Shown one piece after another: positions 38,989 through 49,106 of a stretch of DNA of 64,000 nt. Source of the stretch: Allobosea robiniae. Its GTDB lineage: Bacteria > Pseudomonadota > Alphaproteobacteria > Rhizobiales > Beijerinckiaceae. The notes under the pieces were generated by a model that saw only the letters and a list, made by a program, of their open reading frames with translations, had not been told where the DNA came from and ran no database searches. A program made the position numbers and the translations under genes. Positions within the stretch are counted from its first letter, which is position 1. Each line of letters opens with the position of its first letter. Location of the stretch: contig NZ_FNBZ01000007.1 in the NCBI RefSeq assembly GCF_900102525.1, positions 186,001-250,000 of the forward strand, in the 5' to 3' direction.

Positions 38989-40830
38989 CTACTCCATCCC
39001 TTCCAGCTCGATGATCATGCCTTCGATCATCCGGAGCCCGATCTGCCAGAAGCCCGGGTCCTTCGCATCGAGCCCAAAGGGCGCCAGCAGCTCGCCATAA
39101 GGCTTGCTGCCACCGGCCGAGAGCAGCGCGAAATAGCGCTCCTGGAAGCCCTCGGCGGCATTCTGGTAGACGCCGTAGAGCGAGTTCACCAGGCAATCCC
39201 CGAAGGCATAGGCATAGACGTAGAAGGGCGAATGGATGAAGTGCGGGATGTAGCACCAATAGGGCTCGTATCCGCTCGACAGCCGGATCGCCGGGCCGAG
39301 ACTCTCGGCCTGCACGCTCATCCAGAGCTCGCAGAGCGCCTCCGGCGTCAATTCGCCCTCGCGGCGGGCCTCATGGACCTTGCGCTCGAAGGTATAGAAG
39401 GCGATCTGGCGCACGACCGTGTTGATCATGTCCTCGACCTTCGCCGCCAGCATCGCCTTGCGCTGCTTCGGGTCGGAGGTCGTATCGAGCAGCTTGCGGA
39501 AGGTCAGCATCTCCCCGAAGACGCTTGCCGTCTCGGCGAGCGTCAGCGGCGTCGGCGCCATCAGGGCCCCGTTCGGCGCCGCGAGCACCTGATGCACGCC
39601 GTGCCCCAGCTCATGCGCCAGCGTCATCACGTCGCGCGGCTTGCCCTGGTAGTTCAGCAGCACATAGGGATGCGCGGATGGCACGGTCGGGTGAGCAAAC
39701 GCGCCCGGTGCCTTGCCGGGACGCGGCGGCGCATCGATCCAGCGCTCGTCGAAGAAGCGCTTCGCGATCGCCGCCATCTCCGGCGAGAAGGCGCCATAGG
39801 CCGAGAGCACGGTCTCGCGCGCCTCGGTCCAGGGAATCGTGCGCTGCTCGACCTGCGGCAGCGGCGCATTACGGTCCCAGAAATCCAGCTCCTCGCGGCC
39901 GAACCACTTCGCCTTCAGGCGATAGTAGCGATGCGACAGGCGCGGATAGGCCTCGCGCACCGCGGCGACGAGAGCGTCGACCACTTCACGTTCGACTCTG
40001 TTCGCGAGATGGCGCGAATCCGCGACATCCTCGAACTTGCGCCAGCGGTCGGAAATCTCCTTGTCCTTGGCGAGCGTGTTGGTGATCAGCGCGAAGGTGC
40101 GAAGCTCCTTGCGGAACACCGTGCTCAGCGCCTCCGCGGCCTTGCGCCTGACCTCGCCATCGCTGTCCTGCAGCTTGTTGAGCGTGAGTTCGAGCGTCAG
40201 CTCCTCGCCATCGACGGTGAAACGCAGCGAGGCGATGGTCTCATCGAAGAGCCGGTTCCAGGCTGCCGCCCCCGTCATCGATTTCTCGTGGAACAGCGCT
40301 TCGATCCGGTCGTCGAGCTGGTGTGGCTTGTCCTTGGCGAGGTCTTCGAGCCAGGGCTTCCAGTGCGAAAGCGGCGCCTGGCCTGCGACCTTCGCCAGCA
40401 GGTCCGGCTCGATCCGGTTCAGCTCCAGCTCGAAGAACAGGAGTTCGGTGATCGCGGCGTTGAGCTTGTCCTGCGTGTCGCCATAGAACTTGGCGCGCTG
40501 CGGATCGGTGGTATCGCCGGAATAGACGAGGCCGGCATAGGCGCCGATCCGGCCGAGCCGATCGCTCAGGCCTTCATAGCTCTTGACTGCTGCGGCCAGC
40601 GCCTCGCTGCCGTCAGGCGCGGCAGCGAGGTCCCCGAGCTTGCCGCGATAGCGGCCGGCCAGCGCCTGCGCCTCGGCAAGCCCGCGCTCCAGATCGCCCT
40701 TGAACTCCTGTGATTCGATGCCGGGATAGAGATGGGTCAGGTCCCATTCCGGCAGGTCGCCGGTAGCCTGGACCGATTTCGCCGCCCCCGCCTTGGTGGC
40801 GGAACGCCGGACGGTTTCATGAAAACCCAT
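38989..40830 (-). CDS. pepF: M3-family oligoendopeptidase F
   Basis: A 613-residue peptidase. ATG 40830 is chosen because GGAGGT lies at eight bases; a longer in-frame start has none. The catalytic zinc motif is HELGHGVHQ in the C-terminal half (MTLAHELGHGVHQ), with E for the third ligand downstream (LAETASVFGE). The N-terminal 200 residues show the usual helical M3 layout (TGDLPEWDLTHLYPGIES). PepF cleaves peptides of 7-17 residues in the cytoplasm. Confidence 0.93.
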   Translation of the reverse strand: MGFHETVRRSATKAGAAKSVQATGDLPEWDLTHLYPGIESQEFKGDLERGLAEAQALAGRYRGKLGDLAAAPDGSEALAAAVKSYEGLSDRLGRIGAYAGLVYSGDTTDPQRAKFYGDTQDKLNAAITELLFFELELNRIEPDLLAKVAGQAPLSHWKPWLEDLAKDKPHQLDDRIEALFHEKSMTGAAAWNRLFDETIASLRFTVDGEELTLELTLNKLQDSDGEVRRKAAEALSTVFRKELRTFALITNTLAKDKEISDRWRKFEDVADSRHLANRVEREVVDALVAAVREAYPRLSHRYYRLKAKWFGREELDFWDRNAPLPQVEQRTIPWTEARETVLSAYGAFSPEMAAIAKRFFDERWIDAPPRPGKAPGAFAHPTVPSAHPYVLLNYQGKPRDVMTLAHELGHGVHQVLAAPNGALMAPTPLTLAETASVFGEMLTFRKLLDTTSDPKQRKAMLAAKVEDMINTVVRQIAFYTFERKVHEARREGELTPEALCELWMSVQAESLGPAIRLSSGYEPYWCYIPHFIHSPFYVYAYAFGDCLVNSLYGVYQNAAEGFQERYFALLSAGGSKPYGELLAPFGLDAKDPGFWQIGLRMIEGMIIELEGME

Positions 40831-41035
40831 TCGCTCGATACCTCCGCGCACTAAAACAAGCCCATCCATAGGCCGGCACGGGCCCGGGGATCAACGGCGG
40901 CTGTTCGTCACCCCGACGACCGGCCCCGGCTTAAACCCCCGCTTAACTCTTCTGGCCGACCATGCCCCAGAACGGAACAGGCGATTCCGCCGACGCCCAA
41001 GATTTCTTTCATATTGCCCGGGCCTTCGAGGTGCC

Positions 41036-42529
41036 ATGACCGACACCGTCCTCATCGTCGACGATGATCCCGTCCAGCGCCGCCTGCTCGACGCCATGCT
41101 GAAGCGCTTCGGCTATGACGTCGCGACTGCCGAGAACGGCGAAGCGGCACTTACCCTGCTCGGCGCGCCCGAAGGCGAGCGCTTCAATGCCGTCGTCCTC
41201 GATCTCAACATGCCCGGCCTCGACGGCATGGGCGTGCTGGCGGCGTTGCGTGAGCGCGGCAGCGAGCTCCCCGTCATCGTCCAGACCGCCAACGGCTCGA
41301 TCGAGACCGTGGTCACCGCGATGCGCGCCGGCGCCGTCGATTTCGTGGTCAAGCCCGTCGGCGCCGAGCGCCTGCAGGTCTCGCTGCGCAATGCCCTCAA
41401 GCTCGGCGCGCTCGAACACGAATTGCGCCATATCAAGCGCCGCGCCTCGAACACGCTGGGCTTCCGCGACCTCGCCACCAAGAGCCCGGACATGGCCCGC
41501 GTCGTCCGGCTGGCGGAGCGCGCAGCGAAATCGAACATCCCGATCCTGATCGAGGGCGAGTCGGGCGTCGGCAAGGAGGTGCTGGCGCGCGCGATCCAGG
41601 GCTCCAGTGACCGCAAGGGCAAGCCTTTCGTCACCGTGAATTGCGGTGCGATCCCGCATAACCTCGTCGAATCCATCCTGTTCGGCCACGAGAAAGGCGC
41701 CTTCACCGGCGCGACCGAGCGTCATCTCGGCAAGTTCGTCGAGGCCAATGGCGGCACGCTCTTCCTCGACGAGGTCGGCGAATTGCCGCTCGACGCACAG
41801 GTCAAGCTACTGCGCGCCATCCAGGAGGGTGAGGTCGACCCCGTCGGCGGCAAGAAATCGGTGCGCGTCGACATCCGCCTGATCTCGGCGACCAACAAGA
41901 GCCTGCTCGATCAGGTGAAGCGCGGCGAGTTCCGCGAGGACCTGTATTACCGCCTCAACGTCTTCCCGATCACGCTGCCGCCCCTGCGCCAGCGCCGCGA
42001 GGACATCGTCGATCTGGCGCGGGGCTTCCTCGCCCGCTTCGCCGCCGAGGAAGGCCGCAAGCTCACAGGGTTCACGGCCGAGGCGGCCGCCCTGGTCACC
42101 GGCTATGACTGGCCGGGCAATGTCCGCCAGCTCGAGAACGCCGTGTTCCGCGCCGTCGTCCTGGCCGATGGTCCCGAGCTCGACATCACCGAATTCCCGC
42201 AGATCGCCGCGCAGATGGACGGCTACGAGGTCCGGATTCCGCCGGCCCCCGCTCCGCTGGCCCGCATCGACCAAGGCGAGCCACCGCCGCGCATCATCCA
42301 GATGCCGGTGCGCGACCCCAATGCCCTCGACATGGTCGCCGGCTCCGACATGCGCAAGCTCGACGATCTCGAACGGGAGATCATCACCTTCGCGCTCGCG
42401 CATTACCGCGGCCATATGTCCGAGGTCTCGCGCAAGCTCGGCATCGGCCGCTCGACGCTCTACCGCAAGCTCAAGGATTACGGGCTGATCGAGAGCGAAT
42501 CCAACGGCGACGAAACCGACGCGGCCTGA
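41036..42529 (+). CDS. Sigma-54-dependent response regulator (NtrC family)
   Basis: A 497-residue regulator. Residues 1-120: receiver (VDDD, LDLNMPG with the phospho-acceptor Asp, KPVGA). Residues 150-385: AAA+ activator module with Walker A EGESGVGKE, the sigma-54 loop GAFTGAT, Walker B GGTLFLDEVGE and GNVRQLENAVF. Residues 440-480: Fis-type HTH (MSEVSRKLGIGRSTLYRKLKDYG). It should open sigma-54 promoters on phosphorylation. No kinase gene is adjacent. Confidence 0.93.
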   Translation: MTDTVLIVDDDPVQRRLLDAMLKRFGYDVATAENGEAALTLLGAPEGERFNAVVLDLNMPGLDGMGVLAALRERGSELPVIVQTANGSIETVVTAMRAGAVDFVVKPVGAERLQVSLRNALKLGALEHELRHIKRRASNTLGFRDLATKSPDMARVVRLAERAAKSNIPILIEGESGVGKEVLARAIQGSSDRKGKPFVTVNCGAIPHNLVESILFGHEKGAFTGATERHLGKFVEANGGTLFLDEVGELPLDAQVKLLRAIQEGEVDPVGGKKSVRVDIRLISATNKSLLDQVKRGEFREDLYYRLNVFPITLPPLRQRREDIVDLARGFLARFAAEEGRKLTGFTAEAAALVTGYDWPGNVRQLENAVFRAVVLADGPELDITEFPQIAAQMDGYEVRIPPAPAPLARIDQGEPPPRIIQMPVRDPNALDMVAGSDMRKLDDLEREIITFALAHYRGHMSEVSRKLGIGRSTLYRKLKDYGLIESESNGDETDAA

Positions 42530-42634
42530 GCTGCAACGAACCGAATGGGGCGGTCTGTTGCACCGCCGCATCTTGTCTCAACCAACCGAGTCACGCAGAA
42601 CTGGCGTCATTCGGCAGCAATCGGGATAGCGACC

Positions 42635-44542
42635 ATGCGTCCTCGCCATTGGGCGAAACTGACCTCGGCATCCGCCTTGGCCATCATCCTGGGATGCCTC
42701 CCGCTCCGCGCCGAGACCCCTGCCGCAACCGATGCAACGCTCGGCATCCCGCTGCCCGAGCAGCCGGAACTCAGGCTGTCCGACGTCGCGCCATCGACCG
42801 CCCCGGCGCAGGCCGCGACCGCGCCTTCCGCTGACGCCGAGATCGTCACCGGTACGGTCACGACCGGCAACCGGCCGCTGGATCCGGCCAGACAGGATGC
42901 CGCCGCCCCGCTCGATAGCGAGGAGCCGCTCACGCTCGATATCCCCGCGGTCGAGATGCCGGCGGCCGATCCGGCCCTGACCCCCGTCGTCAAATCCCCC
43001 GAGCCGGTCGAGACCGCCCCGCAGCCTGGCCCGCTGCGCACCGTCGAGCCGCTGGTGCCGCTGCCGGAGATGCCGAAGGTCGTCGTCGAGGTACCGCCGG
43101 GTTCCGAGTTTGCGGCAGCCGTCGCAGCCGCCCTGCCGGATGCGCTGACGCTGCGCCGCCTCGGCGAGCGCGAACGCAATGAGATCGTCGCCGCCTATCA
43201 GGCCAATGAGAACCGTCCTTTCTGGGTCGGGAGCAAGGGCTGGAACGAGGCCGGCAAGCTTATCGCGACGCAGCTCGGCCGCGCCGCCGAGGACGGCCTG
43301 CGCCCGAACGACTACCCCCTCCCCGTCTTCGAGGCGAGCGACAAGGCCAGGCTCGCCGAGGCCGATATCCGCCTCTCCGCGCTGGCCGTGCTCTATGCGC
43401 GCGACGCCCGCGGCGGCCGCCTCAACCCGCGCCAGCTCTCCAAGCTGATCACGCCGACGCTCTACCTGCCCTCAGCGACCGAGGTGCTCTCGGAGCTCGC
43501 GGGCGCCGCTGACGCCGACGCCGTGCTCGCCGCCTACAATCCGCCCCACGAGCAGTACCGCCGCCTCAAGGCCAAGCTCGCGGAGATGCGCGAGCATCTC
43601 GACGACACCCCGCTGGTTCGGATTCCCGCCGGCCCGCCGCTCAAGCTCGGCATGCGCGACGAGCGCGTGGCGCTGGTGCGCGCGCGTCTCGGCCTTGGGC
43701 CCAGCGAGGAACCGGTCTTCGATCGCTCCACCGCGCTGGCCTTGGCCGATTTCCAGAAGAAGGCCGGCCTGCCGGCCAACGGCATCCTCAGCGAGCGCAC
43801 GCTGGCCGCGCTCGGCAAGCCCGCGAGCGCGCGTGGCGAGGAGGACATCATCGCCCAGATGGAGCGCTGGCGCTGGCTGCCGCCCGATCTCGGCACCGAC
43901 CACATCATCGCCAACGTGCCGGAGATGCGGGTGCGCGTCATCCGCTCCGGCAAGGTCGTGCACGAGACCCGCGCCATCATCGGCAAGCCGGATTCGGCGA
44001 CGCCCATCTTCTCGCACAAGATGGACCACGTCATCGTCAACCCGTCCTGGTACGTGCCGCCCTCGATCCTGAAAAAGGAATTCCTGCCCGGTCTCGCAGC
44101 CGATCCGAACTATGCCGCCAAGCGCGGCTATATCGTCACCCGCACCAAGAGCGGCGGCATTTCGGTGCGCCAGCCGCCGGGCGAGCGCAACGCGCTCGGC
44201 TGGATCAAGTTCATGTTCCCGAACGAGCACGCGGTCTATCTGCACGACACGCCCAACCGTCGCCTGTTCGCTGGGGAAAGACGGGCGCTCAGCCACGGTT
44301 GCGTGCGCGTCGAGAACCCGTTCGCGCTGGCCGACCAGGTGCTCGGCCCGGAATGGACGCATGAGCGCCTGAAGCGCCTGATCGGCAAGGGCGAGCGTCG
44401 GATCAACCTGCCGCAGCCGCTACCGATCCACCTCGTCTACAACACCATCGTCGTCGGCGATCATGGGCAGATCCACCGCTTCGACGATGTCTACGGTTTC
44501 CACAGGCTGGTCAGGCAGGCCCTGGAGCATCAGGGCGGTTGA
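42635..44542 (+). CDS. L,D-transpeptidase (YcbB/LdtD-like)
   Basis: A 635-residue exported enzyme. A signal segment (LTSASALAIILGCLPLRA) leads into a Pro/Ala-rich stretch, a scaffold around 180-330, a peptidoglycan-binding motif (LGMRDERVALVRARLG near 355) and a YkuD catalytic domain (about 420-600) with HDTPNRRLF and SHGCVRVEN holding the catalytic Cys. LdtD-type enzymes make 3-3 cross-links in peptidoglycan. It neighbours a MepK-like gene, as ycbB does in Escherichia coli. The longer frame upstream has no signal-peptide sense, so ATG 42635 is used. Confidence 0.9.
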   Translation: MRPRHWAKLTSASALAIILGCLPLRAETPAATDATLGIPLPEQPELRLSDVAPSTAPAQAATAPSADAEIVTGTVTTGNRPLDPARQDAAAPLDSEEPLTLDIPAVEMPAADPALTPVVKSPEPVETAPQPGPLRTVEPLVPLPEMPKVVVEVPPGSEFAAAVAAALPDALTLRRLGERERNEIVAAYQANENRPFWVGSKGWNEAGKLIATQLGRAAEDGLRPNDYPLPVFEASDKARLAEADIRLSALAVLYARDARGGRLNPRQLSKLITPTLYLPSATEVLSELAGAADADAVLAAYNPPHEQYRRLKAKLAEMREHLDDTPLVRIPAGPPLKLGMRDERVALVRARLGLGPSEEPVFDRSTALALADFQKKAGLPANGILSERTLAALGKPASARGEEDIIAQMERWRWLPPDLGTDHIIANVPEMRVRVIRSGKVVHETRAIIGKPDSATPIFSHKMDHVIVNPSWYVPPSILKKEFLPGLAADPNYAAKRGYIVTRTKSGGISVRQPPGERNALGWIKFMFPNEHAVYLHDTPNRRLFAGERRALSHGCVRVENPFALADQVLGPEWTHERLKRLIGKGERRINLPQPLPIHLVYNTIVVGDHGQIHRFDDVYGFHRLVRQALEHQGG

Positions 44543-44719
44543 ATGGGGGCCCGCTCGCGGCGGGCTCCATTTCGCCATGATCCCTCTTTAGCCACCTTGC
44601 CTGGGAAATTCTTGGCGCGGCGATTGCCGGCTCGCTAACGAGTCGTTAACGCTTCTCCGCAACTGTTCGTTCACGTTTACTACGCCGCTTCGGCGGGGCA
44701 CCGAGACGGGTCAGACAGA

Positions 44720-46507
44720 TTGGGCAGGACAACCGCCACGCTTGCAGGATGCGCGCCGTCCGGCACGAAGCCAGCCGCGCGACATGCGCTGGCGCTCGGC
44801 CTGGCCCTGGCCGCATCGCTCATCGGCGTCCGCGGCACGCAGAACGCGGTCGCCAATGGCGACACCCGCACCATCACGATCCAGCACATGCACACGAAGG
44901 AAGAGACGACCGTCACCTTCAAGCGTGACGGTCGCTATGATTCGGCTGCGCTGGAGAAGCTGAACTGGGCTTTGCGCGACTGGCGCACCGACGAGCCGAC
45001 CCGCATGGATCCGCGGCTCTTCGACGTGATCTGGGAAGTCCAGCGCCAGCTCGGCTCCGAACAGCCCTTCCATGTCGTGTCTTCCTATCGCGCGCCCGGC
45101 ACCAACGCGATGCTGCGTCGCCGCTCGCGCGCCGTCGCCAAGCACAGCCAGCACATGCTCGGCAAGGCGCTGGATTTCTACCTGCCGGATACGCCGACGG
45201 CCCGCATTCGCGAGGTCGGCATGCGGCTCCAGCGCGGCGGCGTCGGCTTCTATCCCAACGCACACACGCCCTTCGTCCATCTCGATGTCGGTTCGGTCAG
45301 GTCCTGGCCGCGCATGACCCGCGATCAGCTCGTGCGTCTCTTCCCGGACCAGAAGACCGTGCACCTTCCGGCCGACGGGCAGCCGCTGGCCGGCTACGAT
45401 CTCGCCAGGGCCGAGATCCTCTCCGGCGGCGGTGCCGTTGCCGGCTATGCCACCGCCGATCTCGACGAAGGCGCCGTCATCGCGTCGGGCCGCAAGAGCC
45501 TCTGGGCCTCGCTGTTCGGCGGCGACGACGAAGAGGCCGATGCCCGCCCGGCAGCGCGCGGCCGGCGCGGTGCGCCGCGCCAGCAGCCGACGGTCATGGC
45601 CTATGCCAACACGGGCTACAACGACGGCAATTCGGCGGATGGCGGCCGCTTCGCCGTCGCCATGGCACCGGCTGCCGACCCGGTGACGCGCGAGCGCTCG
45701 CAACGCCTGGCCCCGCGGATCACGACGGCGCCGCCGCAACAGCCCCCCGCCCCGGAACCCGCGCCCCAACCGGCCATGGCCGCTGCCGCACCGCCGCGCG
45801 CGCAGGAGAACCGGCCGCAGCTGATCGATGCGCCACTGCCGCTGGCGCGGCCGCGCGGCCTGCCCGTGCCCGCCGATGACGGCGCTCCCGTCCAGATTGC
45901 CGCCCTGCCTTCGGCCGGCGGCGCGCTCGCCTTCGCCCCGCAGCCCGACCAGAAACTGGTGCTCGCGTCCCTGCCGCCGCGCCGCCCCGGCGAGGTCGCC
46001 GGCCCGAGCGAGATCGTCGTGGCCGGCCAGCCCACCAACGCCCCGCTGCCGCCGATGCGACCGACGGCCCTGGCCGATGCAGCCATCGCTTCGCTGCGCG
46101 GCACCGGCGCTCCCGAATCACCCCTCGCCCAGGCCTCCGAAGGGCGCCTCGTCACCGCCTCGCTGCCACCGGTGCGCCCGCGCGAGGGCGGCGTCAGCTT
46201 CGCGACCGCGACTCAGCGCTCCGTTCCGGTCCCGGAAGCGGAAGAGCCCGAGGACGCGGCCGACATGGACCGTGGCGGCTTGAATTCCCTGTTCGCTGCG
46301 GTCTCCCGCACCGGCAGGGCGCCCGGCAAGCCGGTGAATGTCGCGACAGCCCGCGCCCGCGCGGCCGGACCGTCGGGCGCTCCGATCGCCGGCCCGAGCC
46401 CGGCGGCAGCGCTGGGCTTCAGCCATGCCGACCCGCTCGACGCCAAACCCGGCACCTTCACCGGCCCGGCCGTCCGCCCGCTGCCGACGAATTTCGTCCA
46501 GAACTGA
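44720..46507 (+). CDS. DUF882 / MepK-like peptidoglycan endopeptidase with long tail
   Basis: A 595-residue exported protein starting at TTG 44720. A membrane/signal region (LALGLALAASLIGVRG) is followed by an M15-like peptidase domain, residues 40-205: HVVSSYRAPGTNAMLRRRSR, KHSQHMLGKALDFYLPD and PFVHLDVGSVRSWPR supply the His/Asp zinc ligands. This is YcbK/MepK family, which in Escherichia coli trims 3-3 cross-links. The remaining 350 residues are Pro/Ala-rich low-complexity repeats (LASLPPRRPGE, ASLPPVRPREG), not part of the catalytic core. Its position after an LdtD-like gene fits. Confidence 0.85.
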   Translation: MGRTTATLAGCAPSGTKPAARHALALGLALAASLIGVRGTQNAVANGDTRTITIQHMHTKEETTVTFKRDGRYDSAALEKLNWALRDWRTDEPTRMDPRLFDVIWEVQRQLGSEQPFHVVSSYRAPGTNAMLRRRSRAVAKHSQHMLGKALDFYLPDTPTARIREVGMRLQRGGVGFYPNAHTPFVHLDVGSVRSWPRMTRDQLVRLFPDQKTVHLPADGQPLAGYDLARAEILSGGGAVAGYATADLDEGAVIASGRKSLWASLFGGDDEEADARPAARGRRGAPRQQPTVMAYANTGYNDGNSADGGRFAVAMAPAADPVTRERSQRLAPRITTAPPQQPPAPEPAPQPAMAAAAPPRAQENRPQLIDAPLPLARPRGLPVPADDGAPVQIAALPSAGGALAFAPQPDQKLVLASLPPRRPGEVAGPSEIVVAGQPTNAPLPPMRPTALADAAIASLRGTGAPESPLAQASEGRLVTASLPPVRPREGGVSFATATQRSVPVPEAEEPEDAADMDRGGLNSLFAAVSRTGRAPGKPVNVATARARAAGPSGAPIAGPSPAAALGFSHADPLDAKPGTFTGPAVRPLPTNFVQN

Positions 46508-46510
46508 ATT

Positions 46511-47119
46511 CTATTCCCGGTCGATCGGCCAGGTCTTGAACACGTCCAGCGCCTCGCAGGCACGCGCCTGCTCGGCCAGGGCCGGCCAACGCTCCTCGGG
46601 GGCGAATTCCGGGATCACGAAGCGGCAGAAGCCCCAGGCGATGGCCGCGGCGATATCGCTCGGCAGCAATTCCGGCCCGGCCGTCAGCTCGCCCTCCCTG
46701 GCCGCCGCGTCGAGCAGGTCGAGCGCGACGTGCAACTGGGTGACGATGCGCTCCTGCCACGGCGCATAGCGCTGTGCCTCCGGGCGCTTGCGCTCGTATT
46801 CGATCGAGACCGCCTTGTCGGCGGCGACGATGCCGATGCCGGTCAGCGCCAGATCGCGCCGCCGCGCCACGCCTTCGATCGGGCGCAGCGAGCGGCCGGC
46901 GACATCCTCGAAATGCTGGATGATCAGCAGGGATTCGCTGATGGCGATGCCGTCATCGGTCACCAACGTCGGCGCCTTGATCAGCGGATTGATCGCCCGG
47001 AATTCCGCCATGTGCCGGAACACCGAGACCGAGCGATGCTCGAACGGCACCTCCAGCAACGTCCCCGTGATCGCCGCGCGGCGGACATAGGGGCTATCGA
47101 GCATTCCGACGAGCAGCAT
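46511..47119 (-). CDS. Glutathione S-transferase family protein
   Basis: A 202-residue GST. The N-terminal thioredoxin-like half has MLDSPYVRRAAITG, KAPTLVTDDGIAISESLLI (the conserved cis-Pro and Glu-Ser); the C-terminal half is helical. It lacks an obvious catalytic Cys and may use Ser or Tyr near the N-terminus. The substrate cannot be inferred. It ends three bases from the convergent DUF882 gene stop. Confidence 0.85.
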   Translation of the reverse strand: MLLVGMLDSPYVRRAAITGTLLEVPFEHRSVSVFRHMAEFRAINPLIKAPTLVTDDGIAISESLLIIQHFEDVAGRSLRPIEGVARRRDLALTGIGIVAADKAVSIEYERKRPEAQRYAPWQERIVTQLHVALDLLDAAAREGELTAGPELLPSDIAAAIAWGFCRFVIPEFAPEERWPALAEQARACEALDVFKTWPIDRE

Positions 47120-47197
47120 CGCGACCTCCGTTTCAGCACGGCGGCAGAGTGCCGAAACCCCGCTACAAAGCCACGCGAATTCGCGTGATGCGCGGGA

Positions 47198-48190
47198 TCA
47201 CGCCGCTTGATGCTCGCGGGCGGCAGCTGGCGTGAGCTGTTCGCTCAGCGGCTCGTCCAGCCTCAAGCCCCGCTGATGCGCCTCCATCTGGCATGGATCC
47301 CAATAAGGCGTGCCGCCGAAACGCTCGACCAGCAGGTCGATCAGCACCCGGACCTTTCCGGGGACATAGGCGCCGGGCGGACGCACGACATAGAGCGCCC
47401 GCGTCGGCATCGGATAATCCAGCAGGATCGGCTCGACAGCGCCGGAACGGATCGCATCCGAGGCGATGAAGGTCGGCAGCACGGTCAGCCCGAGCCCCGC
47501 CACGGCCCAGGACAGCAGCGTGTCGCCGCTGTCGGAACGCATGCGCCCGGGGGGCCGCACCGTGATCCAGCGTTTCCCGGTACGGAATACCCAGTCCTGG
47601 TCGTTCATGCCGCTATAGAGCAGGCAGTCATGATCATTGAGATCGGCGGGAATCGCCGGACGGCCGCGCCGCGCGAAATAGGTCGGGCTGCCGACGACCG
47701 TCGCGTGGACCGGCGCGATCTTCCGGGCGATCAGGCTGGAATCCTTGAGCGAGCCGATCCGGATCGCGGCGTCGAAGCGCTCGCCGATCAGGTCGACATA
47801 GCGGTCGCTCGCCTGCACATCGATTTCGAGCCGCGGATAGAGCTGCGCGATCTCGCCCAGCAGCGGCGCGACATGCCTGTTGCCGAAGGTCATCGGCATG
47901 GCCAGCCGCAACCGCCCGGCGACGCCGCCGGCCCGCTGCGCCACCGCCTCCCGCGCCTCGTCGAGCTCGGCCAGGATGCGCTCGCTGCGCCCCTTGAATT
48001 CGAGCCCGGCCTCGGTCGGAGCAACCCCGCGCGTCGTGCGGCTGAGCAATCTTGTGCCGAGCTCCTCCTCCAGCCGGCTCACGCGCCGGCTGACGATCGA
48101 TTTCGCCACGCCCAGGCTCTGCGCCGCCCGGCCGAAACCGCCGGCATCGACCACGGCGATGAAGCTTCGGATATCGTCGAGCTCCGCCAT
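47198..48190 (-). CDS. LysR-family transcriptional regulator
   Basis: A 330-residue regulator from ATG 48190, with GGAGGAA upstream. Residues 1-60 are a winged HTH (IRSFIAVVDAGGFGRAAQSLGVAKSIVSRRVSRLEEELG in part), and 90-290 the LysR substrate-binding fold. It is divergent from a nitroreductase gene across 185 bases, so it probably controls that gene and itself, in response to an unknown effector. Confidence 0.9.
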   Translation of the reverse strand: MAELDDIRSFIAVVDAGGFGRAAQSLGVAKSIVSRRVSRLEEELGTRLLSRTTRGVAPTEAGLEFKGRSERILAELDEAREAVAQRAGGVAGRLRLAMPMTFGNRHVAPLLGEIAQLYPRLEIDVQASDRYVDLIGERFDAAIRIGSLKDSSLIARKIAPVHATVVGSPTYFARRGRPAIPADLNDHDCLLYSGMNDQDWVFRTGKRWITVRPPGRMRSDSGDTLLSWAVAGLGLTVLPTFIASDAIRSGAVEPILLDYPMPTRALYVVRPPGAYVPGKVRVLIDLLVERFGGTPYWDPCQMEAHQRGLRLDEPLSEQLTPAAAREHQAA

Positions 48191-48375
48191 CGGCGTTCCT
48201 CCGTCAGCAACAGTCTGGTGCCCATTATGAGGGTTCTGATGCGGGAAGTGAACCGCTACCTCTCCACCATCAGATATCGAGCCCTGCTTTCGCCGAAAGG
48301 CGCACGGGGCCGGGTTCGAAAAGCCGACCCGCCTCCTTGGCTTGCCGGCGACACGCATTCAAGGACGAGGAAGAC

Positions 48376-48963
48376 ATGCTCGACAAACTCAAGAAGCGCC
48401 GCACGCAATACGCTCTCGGCAAGAAGCTGCCGGTTTCCGAAGCTCAGGTGGATGGCTTGGTCAGAGAGGCGATCCGCCTGTCGCCCTCCAGCTTCAATTC
48501 GCAGAGCTCCCGCGCCGTCATCCTCTTCGGCAAGGAGAGCGACAAGTTCTGGAACATCGCCAGGGAGGCGCTCCGCGCCATCGTGCCGGCCGCCGATTTC
48601 GAGGGGACGAGCAAGAAGATCGACAGCTTCGCGAGCGGGGCCGGGACGGTGCTGTTCTACGAGGATCAGGAGCCGGTGCAGACGCTCCAGACCAATTTCC
48701 CGCTATACGCGCACAACTTCCCGATCTGGTCCGAACATTCGACCGGCATGGCGCAGTTGGCGGTCTGGACCGCGCTTGCCGATGCCGGCATCGGCGCGAG
48801 CCTGCAGCACTACCATCCGCTCGTCGACGCGGAGGCCGCCAAGGCATGGAACATCCCGGCATCCTGGAAGCTCACCGCCCAGATGCCTTTCGGCTCCAAC
48901 GAGGCCGGCTTCGCGGAAAAGACCTTCATCGATGATGAAGTGCGCTTCCGCACCCACGCCTGA
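48376..48963 (+). CDS. Nitroreductase-family protein
   Basis: A 195-residue flavoenzyme of the NfsB/YdgI-like group. KKRRTQYALGKKLPVS is the N-terminal FMN-binding region (RRT.Y), SPSSFNSQSSRAVILF holds the second, and ADAGIGASLQHY the conserved Gly near the phosphate. FMN-dependent, NAD(P)H-using reduction of nitro or quinone compounds is expected. ATG 48376 has GAGGAAG upstream and is preferred to the earlier frame start. The divergent LysR gene likely regulates it. Confidence 0.9.
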   Translation: MLDKLKKRRTQYALGKKLPVSEAQVDGLVREAIRLSPSSFNSQSSRAVILFGKESDKFWNIAREALRAIVPAADFEGTSKKIDSFASGAGTVLFYEDQEPVQTLQTNFPLYAHNFPIWSEHSTGMAQLAVWTALADAGIGASLQHYHPLVDAEAAKAWNIPASWKLTAQMPFGSNEAGFAEKTFIDDEVRFRTHA

Positions 48964-49029
48964 CCGAGACTGGAAACGCTTGGCGCAGGGCTTCCGAGTC
49001 AACGCCGTCGCCCGACGCTCATTCCAACG

Positions 49030-49065
49030 AAAAGCCCCGCATCGGGAGACCGATGCGGGGCTTTT
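49030..49065. terminator. Rho-independent terminator
   Basis: AAAAGCCCCGCATCG pairs with CGATGCGGGGCTTTT around a six-base loop, with A and T runs on the two sides. It ends the nitroreductase transcript and can work in both directions. Confidence 0.92.
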
Positions 49066-49106
49066 TCATGCCTGTTCGATAGCCTCTGAGACTGCTTGGC
49101 AACTCG

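Noticed and set aside
38893-40713. 606-residue plus-strand frame
   Set aside because: Antisense to pepF with no family features.
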